From Reticulitermes speratus (taxonomy: Eukaryota; Arthropoda; Insecta; Blattodea; Rhinotermitidae), in the NCBI GenBank assembly GCA_021186555.1, contig JAJKFL010000005.1:24058635-24122634 (forward strand): a stretch of 64,000 nt of DNA. The letters run 5' to 3'. The translations under genes were made by a program, and so were the position numbers. The notes under the pieces were generated by a model that worked only from the letters and a program-made list of their open reading frames with translations, was not told the DNA's origin and searched no databases. How positions within the stretch are numbered: the stretch's first letter is position 1; each line of letters begins with the position of its first letter. Below are positions 56,705 through 64,000 of this stretch, piece by piece.

Positions 56705-58240
56705 TTTAAGGAGGTAAGTTATATACAAGGTTTAAGAATATAACACTTTGAAACACCGAACATATTTTGTGGACATCCTGTAATTAGAAACAACTGGATA
56801 TATTCTGAACAACTCTTGTGCGTATACAGAAAACTTTGGCTTTTCAGGATTAATGTGCTTGTTACACTTAGGGTTACATTAATGTGCTTGTTACATTTAG
56901 GTATACATTAAATCCTGGAAAACAGGTGCAATGTCAACGTATTTTTATTTGTACACAAATATGAAACACGCTTTAAATAAAGTGCATTAAGAGTAACAAG
57001 CAATTAAAATAACTGTGCCTTTGTCCCCAGCAACAGAAACCTAACAGTGAAACTTGCGTATAACAACAAAGTATCCCAACTTGTAACAATTACTTTTCGT
57101 TCACTGTGGTGTGGAGGAATTTGTTGAGACGCTGGTGGCTATGACATACTGCAGTGGAGTGACTCTGCAGTAAGAATGCAGAACGTAATAGGAGGCTCTT
57201 GGAACATTCGTTCCTCTTACACACATAATCACATGTCACGGCATAAGAGTGAATATAAATTACTGCTTACATTGTTCTATCATTAAACATGATGATCACC
57301 TCTTCTATATTTAAGACAAGTAAAGTTTTAAAACACACAATATTGGGACCAACACTAAATAGGCCTAAGGATATCCCCACGGTAGCCATAGTATCACCCT
57401 TATATTTGCGCACATATATTGCTAAAAGTGAAGAAGAAGAAAATAAAGTTCTGGGAAAACATCGCTGTCTTAAACCAAATAATAAAACATATACAAGTAC
57501 GTACAAACATCAAACCCTAGTCATCTTCCGAAATAGCACTGTCTCACCACTAGTTCCAACGGGAAATCTGACGCACCGGGCTACATAAGTAATGGTCAGA
57601 ATAACACTGACCTTCCCCCCATCCAACGACAAACCTGGCTTACCAAATTACATACTGCATAATAAGTTCAGCTTACATCAGGACATTATGACCTTATATT
57701 GGGTAATTACAACGCAACTTAGAAACTTAATGGCCGGGATTACCAGAGAAAGATGAACGTTTGTATCTAGAGACACAGCTACATTTAGTACCTTGCGCTT
57801 TCGATCTTTATTACAGTTGGTTCTGCGCTAACTGTGTTTGGGATACATCTGTGAATTTTGAACGATAACCATAATATTACATATTAACACAAGTTTTGCA
57901 CAAGGAACAATTTCAACACTTTTCTCTAATGACTTTTAATTGCCAGAGAAGAAAATTCTTAGCTTCAATTTAATTCTCAAACTCGCTCACAGATGTAAGC
58001 AGCATTTGTTATACAAGTCACATACCTAGATGTTGAGATCTCAATCGTCTGTAAACAAAAATATGTAAAATAAATTTCATTTTTGTATTCTCGTGAACTG
58101 AACCTGTAGATTACATGTAGTGAACAAGACGCAATATTTCGTCCACTTAACTGAGTTTGCTTACAATACAGGAACACAAGAGCAGTTTCAAATAAAAACC
58201 TGCTTCAGCAGTTAACGTTTTTCACAACGGAAGGTTCTCC
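56705..58240. other. Unassigned AT-rich DNA
   Basis: No supported gene. The overlapping 79- and 99-codon frames at 57267-57588 have no recognisable domain. A local direct duplication of TTAATGTGCTTGTTACA with TTAGG lies at 56850-56903. Confidence 0.3.
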
Positions 58241-58242
58241 AT

Positions 58243-58244
<2 letters not shown>

Positions 58245-58279
<35 letters not shown>
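58245..58279. repeat. (AT)n microsatellite
   Basis: About 17 uninterrupted AT dinucleotides. Confidence 0.95.
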
Positions 58280-58282
<3 letters not shown>

Positions 58283-58284
58283 TT

Positions 58285-59415
58285 TACGAGTCCCATATAT
58301 TTTGTTTTACTTTCTACATAAACTGTATCTAACGCATGTTCGAAGACCTGTCGCGAACTAAAATATTAGCAACCTACACTAAATGGCGTTAGCTAATAAA
58401 TTGTTAAAAGATGCTAACAAACTAGAATTCTTTGCAACAAGAAATAAACAGCAGAACACATTCGAGAAAGGCCTTCTGCTGTACAGTTCGGAATCTTTGT
58501 CCTTCAGGTTACTACATGAAAATATAACATGCAGTTCAAGGTAGAGAGAACTATAATTTTGCCTGTTGTTTTACATGGGTGTAAAAACAGTCTAACAGAA
58601 CATTTTATTGAAATAAGGCCGTCATTAATTTACTTATACCATCTATATGTTTCGAGCCACAACACTGATACTTCGAAAATAAAGTTTTCAGATCCTAATT
58701 CCTTTAATATTACGCATATTCTTCTTTTATTAAACGTGTTTTAATGTAGATTACATTAAAAATTTAATACAATTATATATTTGTTATGTATAATATGGTG
58801 ACAGTTTGAACAATTCAAATAATTATTATGCCAAAATCGTAGAATATTTTAAAATTATTAGAAATATTCATATTGTTTCTGAAATTTTCGTGGTGCCAGA
58901 GGACCCTTCAATAATTGTCCAGATTTTTAAATGGTAGCTGAAACATATTCTGTTGTGTATTTTCTAGCTGCTCGTCCTTGTTACATATGCTGTTAGGATA
59001 TTATGTATGTAATATCGTGAAACCATCTAACAGTCTTTGGCGAACCATTAAATAAACGTATAAGAATACATCGTTTATGGTGTATTGGGACTTACGGTAC
59101 ACAGCAGAGAGAAACTGTGTCACACAGTATCGATTCACATTTAAATTTTGGCATCTGAAATATTTAAAAAAAAAACTACGTTTCTTTGCTTTGAGATGAA
59201 TCAAATTTAGATAATGACTTAAATGATAGTGCTTATATATTAGATATATTGTCTGGATGTTGTAAGTATGGTGCACCTGTGGACTGTCCGGTACGTAATC
59301 ACGGTACTGGCTGTACTCCTACTGAGGGAGGTATGCTTTAAGTTGTGCTGCAGTCTGTGTTATAAGCTTTGTTTGTTTGTTTGTTATATTCCACGATGTC
59401 ACAGATAACAGCTAT
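58285..59415. other. Unassigned AT-rich DNA
   Basis: No supported gene or repeat. Confidence 0.3.
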
Positions 59416-59422
59416 AAAAGCC

Positions 59423-59685
59423 ACAAGATAATATGCCTGATTTCAGACATCCTCCACGGTGCAAATGATCTCTGCGCTGTTTTGGGATTTTACGCAGTGT
59501 CGAATGGTAGTTTCTTACCGACGTTTCGGGACAACCCATCGGTCTCATTTTTAAAGGTCAAGCAGTCCAAGAAGACTGCTTGACCCTTGATGATGTAACT
59601 GACATGTTGTCCCGAAACGTCGGTAAGAAACTCTCATTCTTCGCTGTGTAAAATCCCAAAAGAGGGCACATCACAAGAGAATACG
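59423..59685. mobile_element. Hairpin element with conserved tail and 13-bp duplication (59.5 kb)
   Basis: The arms 59471-59566 and 59575-59665 pair closely around a short loop. The one-sided tail 59434-59470, read in reverse complement, is CATTTGCACCGTGGAGGATG then TCTGAAATCA. It aligns with the tail of the 25.4 kb element. Candidate duplications ACAAGATAATATG (59423-59435) and ACAAGAGAATACG (59673-59685) agree at 11 of 13 bases. The right arm has UUGAUGA, a broken stem II, GAAACGU and C (59587-59620). Confidence 0.68.
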
Positions 59686-59689
59686 TTCC

Positions 59690-60000
59690 AACTATCATTC
59701 TAACAAAGAGGATAATTAATAAAGAAAATAAAAACAGTAATATCCAGTGCCATATCCGTTTTAACAACAATGTTAATAATCCCATCAATTTTACTAACAT
59801 TCTATAGTTTCGGCCCAATAAATTAAATAATTCAAAGTCATCATTACATACATAGAAAGAATAAAAGTTAAACAAGACATTTGATTAAATGTAATACATT
59901 TCAGGCTAAATAAAAATATACACTAAGTAAATGGAATTGAGATCTCAAATGCCTGCTTCAAGAGTCGCAATGTTGTGACTGTTCCTGTGTACACCTAAAT
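59690..60000. other. Unassigned AT-rich DNA
   Basis: Possible left partner of the 60.0 kb motif at 59800-59820 (CTATAGTTTCGGCCCAATAA on the plus strand), but the arms do not align convincingly. Confidence 0.3.
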
Positions 60001-60016
60001 ATTTTCTAGAATTCGC

Positions 60017-60051
60017 CTGATGACGGCTTATAATTTGAGCCGAAATATGTA
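60017..60051 (+). ncRNA. Hammerhead-like ribozyme motif (60.0 kb)
   Basis: CUGAUGA (60017-60023), one extra C, stem II GGCU/AGCC (60025-60028 with 60038-60041), GAAAU (60042-60046), AUAUGU (60045-60050, self-complementary allowing a G-U pair) and A at the cleavage position. All core positions are intact. Confidence 0.45.
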
Positions 60052-60244
60052 GCCAAGAATAATAATGACAATCATACTTCGATAGAGTGCTACATTAGAC
60101 CAGAAATGCATCTACATTTGACTCTTACGTCACGAACACAACGGCATGTCTCATACCAAGAAGAAAACATTCATAGGCTGAAAGTGGGTGATCGAAAAAC
60201 GGGTGGTGAGGAAAGAAATTGTGACAAAAAAGTAAGAAAAAGTT

Positions 60245-60605
60245 AGGAAAACTACATTATGAGAAGCTGCGTATTTTGTACTATTCGCCAAAGATTACTC
60301 GGGAAATAAAGTCAAAGAAAATGAGACGGTCAGTGCATGTAGCACGTATGGAGAAAAATGGGAACTGCATACAGCGCTTTGATGAGTAAACGTGAATAAC
60401 AATAACCATAATAATCATAATCAAATGAATCCTAAGAAGTAATATGGGAAGAGTAGACAGGATTCATCTGGCTCAGGACATGGAGAAGTGCAGGGCTTTT
60501 GCCATGACTTTTGGGTTGCACAAAATGCAGGAAATTTCTTGATTAGCTCAGAGCCAATTAGTTTCTCAAGGATATTGCTTCGTGGAGTATGTTGATGTAC
60601 CTTCC
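60245..60605 (+). mobile_element. LINE 3' tail, family A, longer copy (60.4 kb)
   Basis: The upstream part translates to K-S-K-K-M-R-R-S-V-H-V-A-R-M-E (60308-60355), a worn W-x-G-H-V-A-R-M-E segment. The tail follows after a gap: GACAGGATTCATCTGGCTCA, AGTGCAGGGCTTTTGCCATG, TTGGGTTGCACAAAATGCAG and TTTCTCAAGGATATTGCTTC. Probably one copy with an internal deletion. Confidence 0.6.
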
Positions 60606-60609
60606 ACTT

Positions 60610-61720
60610 CACACAATTCGCACACCCGTCATGATGACACTATTAATGGCAAGACACTAATGTGTACGTATATATGATAGTCTACAGTGGCGTGATATGT
60701 AAGTTTAATCACAATTTGTAAAGTGGTTCAAAATTGTTATGGGGACATGGACACGGACGTGATGATTATCTTAATAGTCATTTTAATAACCAGACAGATA
60801 AAGGTTAAAATCAGGAACAGACATACATACAGGACAAGGGAACAAAAAACCATTTAACATTTTATCCAGACCTGACAGAACTCCAATTTCCTTATAGCCG
60901 TCAAACAAATCGGATAAATATAGATTGATTAAAATTTGAGTCTAAGAACAGAACATTCTGTCGCATGTTTTCAATTACTGGTACTGTGGAAGTTTCTATC
61001 TTGAAAGACTTCATTTTCAGCGTTAGTAAAGCTTCAATTGGATCGCTCTTAATCCAATAAACATTAATTAATCCTGCATTGTTACGTATACAGAAACAGC
61101 GGGCATAATATCACTCGAAACTTAAATAACACGGATTTGTCTTAGCATCTACCGCACAGCCTTAAACAAATTTATTCTCTATATCAACTTTATGTTCAGC
61201 CATCACACTTGCATTAGAGTAAGATGAGAATGAAGTAAATTACTCGTATTTGAAAGCAAGTTACTTGAGAGATACGGTATACATTTCAGATATCTGTTTC
61301 ATCTGTTGTATTACTGTTCATGTTAATGCAATCAAGATGTGTTTCTAGCTATTAATAAACGATGAGCTTATAACTATACAAAATTAGGTTTTGTATTGCG
61401 AGTACTCCATATACGTATGTGTCCAAATACCGAGCTCTTCTCCGAATGAAATGCCATGAACAATCTGGAATTAGTAAATTTAAAAGTAAATTGCATTGTT
61501 CCTGTTTTAATTAATCACAATGCCATGAAAATCTACGAAGCAATGGAGGTATACACCAACGCATTCTTAACCCAGTGTCAGATTGAAGTGGCTGGTCAGA
61601 TTCGAAACGTGGCCACTGTACCGCCAAGGAAAAACCGTCGGCACGCTGTGGCTAGTAGGCTGGTCGGCTCTGAAAGACAATATGGTAGCTGTGGGGAGGA
61701 GAAATATTTCTGAAGATTAG
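60610..61720. other. Unassigned AT-rich DNA
   Basis: No supported gene. The 85-codon plus frame at 61456-61713 has no recognisable domain. Confidence 0.3.
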
Positions 61721-61723
61721 AGT

Positions 61724-61850
61724 CTCCTAGGATATGACGTCGCGTTGACTAGTAATTCGTTACCGATATTTCACAGGAGCTTGCTGCCTCCATCTTCAGG
61801 GTAGTAGGTAACAAATTATTAGTCAACATGGCATCATATACCACAACTCT
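61724..61850 (-). repeat. Hammerhead-like element, worn inverted repeat (61.8 kb)
   Basis: The outer-arm string TCTCCTAGGATATGACGTCG (61722) and its reverse (TTAGTCAACATGGCATCATA, about 61821) bracket the element. On the minus strand, UACC, CUGAAGA (61799-61793), U, GGAG..CUCC, then GAAAU (61772-61768) and CGGUAAC. UACC can pair with GGUA as stem I. Confidence 0.45.
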
Positions 61851-61884
61851 GCCATCGACATCATTATGTAAACCCCACATCAAA

Positions 61885-62149
61885 GCCGTACCATAGCTCA
61901 GGCGGTTAGTCGCCGACCTCTCACCGCGGAGGTCCGGGTTCGATACCGGGTCAGTCCGTGTGGGATTTGTGGTGGACAAAGTGGCACTGGGACAGGTTCT
62001 TCCCCGAGTACTTCGGTTTTTCCATGTCAATTTCATTCCACCGGTGCTCCATTACAAGGAAAAACGAAATAATCACAGGGTTGCACAATGAGCCTCAAGG
62101 CTGCGGTGCGTCTGTAGCATCTGCTGCGGGGATCTTCACAAAAAAAATC
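61885..62149 (+). mobile_element. tRNA-derived SINE-2, full-length reference copy (61.9 kb)
   Basis: Head GCCGTACCATAGCTCAGGCG with GTTAGTCGCCGACC (A box TAGCTCAGGCGG), B box GGGTTCGATACC (61937-61948), then GATTTGTGGTGGACAAAGTG, CATTCCACCGGTGCTCCATT, CTCAAGGCTGCGGTGCG and GCATCTGCTGCGGGGATC. It ends in poly-A (about 62140-62148). Length is about 265 bp. Both promoter boxes are close to consensus. The 95- and 96-codon frames across it are by-products. Confidence 0.88.
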
Positions 62150-62154
62150 AAGAT

Positions 62155-62620
62155 AGAAAGATCTGTCTCTGGCTGGATAGTTAGCCCAAATCCAGTCGCC
62201 CATTCCGCAGCCGCTTCACTGTACTCTCTGAGGTATCCCGCCTCGTAAACAAAAAAATTGGATCTCAATTTCTAAACAGAACCTATAACAAAGAGCTGTC
62301 CATAAGTAGTATGTTTCACTGTTAGCAGAACACAACAAGATCTTAAACATTTTAAATAAATAATTACACTACACTTTCGGAAGATTCCCTCTTAAAATTA
62401 AACGTACAGCAGTATAATGCGATGTGAATTTTCCAGGAAGTAAACGAAGCAAAATAAGTAGCTTTATATTCGTGTCAATACTCTCCTCAGCACATTGTGC
62501 TGTGACATCGTCAGCCTCTGCTTCCATTAGAGTGACAGTTCATATCCAATGCGTAACAATGAAGGTTCTATTCTTGAGGGATAAGACTCATGCAGATCGG
62601 TATATAGGCATTTACGTTTA
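62155..62620. other. Unassigned DNA
   Basis: No supported gene or repeat. Confidence 0.3.
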
Positions 62621-62621
62621 G

Positions 62622-62760
62622 GAGGATGCTGTTACCGCCTTCTTCAGTTCAGAAGAAGACAAGTAGACTATCGTGAAGATGAAGGCAACAAATTCCTCCG
62701 AAACGTTGGTAACTATATACCAATACAGACGGTGTCATATACGAGAATAATGTAATCCTT
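62622..62760 (+). repeat. Hammerhead-like motif in a worn element (62.7 kb)
   Basis: GUGAAGA (62673-62679, first core base changed), U, a weak GAAGG..CCUCC stem, GAAAC (62700-62704), palindrome ACGU, U, then GGUAAC as stem I strand. The reversed outer arm (GACGGTGTCATATACGAGAA) follows at 62729. Confidence 0.4.
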
Positions 62761-62984
62761 ATCTGTACCACTGTGAAAAACTCAGGTCTCACAAACAATA
62801 AAGTTACTGTCCTGTAGCAGTCCTTCTACGGTGGCCTGCTTGCCTTAGCTTTACGCTTACCTACTGCACCGAACTGAAGGGACTGTCACAAATTGTGAGG
62901 AACCAATATAGGAATTTGTTGGAATTTCTGGCAAGGATTAGAATTCTCAATGGCACTTCCTCTCAAACTATGTCAATCTATAGT

Positions 62985-63420
62985 CTTCCCTCATACGAAA
63001 GCAGTTCGTACTAATTTCGTGTAGGAGAATCCTTCTTTAGAGGTAACAGCTGCTCAGCTGGTCAACAAACTCCTTGCCTTACGTGGAACCCGATGGGTTA
63101 TAACCGTGTTCACAAGAATTCGCTACCGGTCGTTATCCTGAGCCAGTTCGAAGAAAAATGCCTCTTCTGACACTGTTCCTGTAAGATTCATTTTAATATT
63201 ACCCCATGTAATTTATGGCTAGGTTCTCTAAAAGGTACCTACCATCCAGGACCTCCACGTATTCTCATCTCCCGCCCATGTCAGTCTCCTTGCTGACGAG
63301 TAAATTTCAGAAATTACGAAGTCACTCATTATATAATTTTCTCCAGTCTCCCATTTCTTCCTCTGTCTATGTCCAAATATCCTCCTTATCATTTCCATAC
63401 CAAATTTCCTCAATCTATGT
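62985..63420 (-). mobile_element. LINE 3' tail, family A, longer minus copy (63.2 kb)
   Basis: The minus strand begins with a 61-codon frame that ends A-R-R-L-T-W-A-G-D-E, a worn R-R-L-R-W-A-G-H segment. GGGGTAATATTAAAATGAAT (N-I-K-M-N), AACTGGCTCAGGATAACGAC, TTCTTGTGAACACGGTTATA and AGAAGGATTCTCCTACACG follow. It is the longest family A copy in the window and runs in the opposite orientation to most. Confidence 0.6.
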
Positions 63421-63424
63421 TCTT

Positions 63425-64000
63425 CTCTTATGGCGACAGACAGAATGTCACACCCGTATATTTTGATTTTTTTTTTACTTCTTGTACAGCGTTTGAAAAT
63501 AATACACCAATAAACTTCAAGCTGCTGATGACTGTGTCCACGCTGCCTAAGGTGTGCACTATCTTCTGCAACTAGAAAATTTGTACATTTCTGCGTCTTC
63601 CCACGTTTGTGTTGTCCTTTGTAGGTAGAGATGATGCGACGAACCGGTCAGTAGTACCAAGTCCTACGAAATTTCTACAAATAAGATTAAGAAACCCGGA
63701 AAACTAGATAGCCAGGGCTGCTTGCCTGTAGCATCACAAAGATGGATGGATGGATGGACGGATAAATTTCCGGTTAGAGGTAATTAGTTTGTCCCACGGA
63801 GAAGCACAATTCATGCTCTGCAAGCTACTCTGTATGAATGACACGTTACACCTTACAGTGTAATGCGCTCACGTCAGACAGTAAGGTATTTTTTCTGTGG
63901 AAGATAAACATGCAAGCAGCACCTTATTCACACTTTGGACTGACAGGTTTTTAGCCCATTGTTTACCACATCTTGTCGGAGAGCAGGACACGTTTGGTGT
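63425..64000. other. Unassigned DNA with a short (GGAT)n run
   Basis: No supported gene. A short GATGGATGGATGGATGGACG run lies at 63741-63762. Confidence 0.35.

Noticed and set aside
61749-62248. Overlapping 95-96 codon genes
   Set aside because: They lie in SINE-2 and in the neighbouring hammerhead-like repeat.
1-64000. Penelope-like reverse transcriptase or GIY-YIG endonuclease that would move the hammerhead elements
   Set aside because: None of the frames carries the expected RT or endonuclease motifs, so no autonomous element is claimed in this window.

Overview
The window looks like AT-rich, intron- or intergenic-type DNA of an animal, most likely an insect. No host gene, exon, rRNA or stand-alone tRNA could be supported. 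Nearly every open frame is short and lies in low-complexity or repeat DNA. The repeats point to an insect: mariner elements, tRNA-derived SINEs, and non-LTR retrotransposon tails of types I associate with cockroach or termite-like genomes. That last assignment is recollection, not a search result.

Layout. 0-9 kb: unassigned AT-rich DNA, LINE tails (0.6, 3.0, 3.2, 8.7 kb), two inverted-repeat elements (4.2 and 6.7 kb) and a mariner remnant (7.2 kb). 9.22-10.55 kb: a full-length mariner with paired 26-bp TIRs, TA duplications and a DD34D transposase broken by stops. 11.3-11.7 kb: a microsatellite next to a large palindrome. 14.3 kb: a MITE-like repeat. 15.7-17.4 kb: a compact hairpin element, then a second inverted element in which one arm has grown into a 49-bp tandem array of 16 units, with a SINE in its spacer. 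18-34 kb: LINE tails, hairpins at 24.1, 25.4 and 26.8 kb, a LINE reverse-transcriptase C-terminus at 29.5 kb, and MITE-like repeats at 30.6, 31.0 and 33.5 kb. 35-51 kb: several SINEs, LINE tails and microsatellites. 52-64 kb: hairpins at 52.1 and 59.5 kb, a LINE tail in each orientation, and a SINE at 61.9 kb.

The most interesting signal runs through the whole window. About twenty loci carry the same compact motif: CUGANGA, one extra base, a 4-6 bp stem, GAAAC, a short self-complementary segment (ACGU, ACAUGU or ACCGGU), then U/C/A. This is the core of a minimal hammerhead ribozyme whose stem III could form only between two molecules. It usually sits in both arms of an inverted repeat. Five of the elements have a one-sided tail of about 30-40 bp containing a conserved ACC..GG..AAGCCT-like string, and candidate 13-15 bp target duplications. 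The layout fits terminal repeats of Penelope-like retroelements, for which minimal hammerheads have been reported. No Penelope reverse transcriptase was found here, so these would be non-autonomous or truncated copies.
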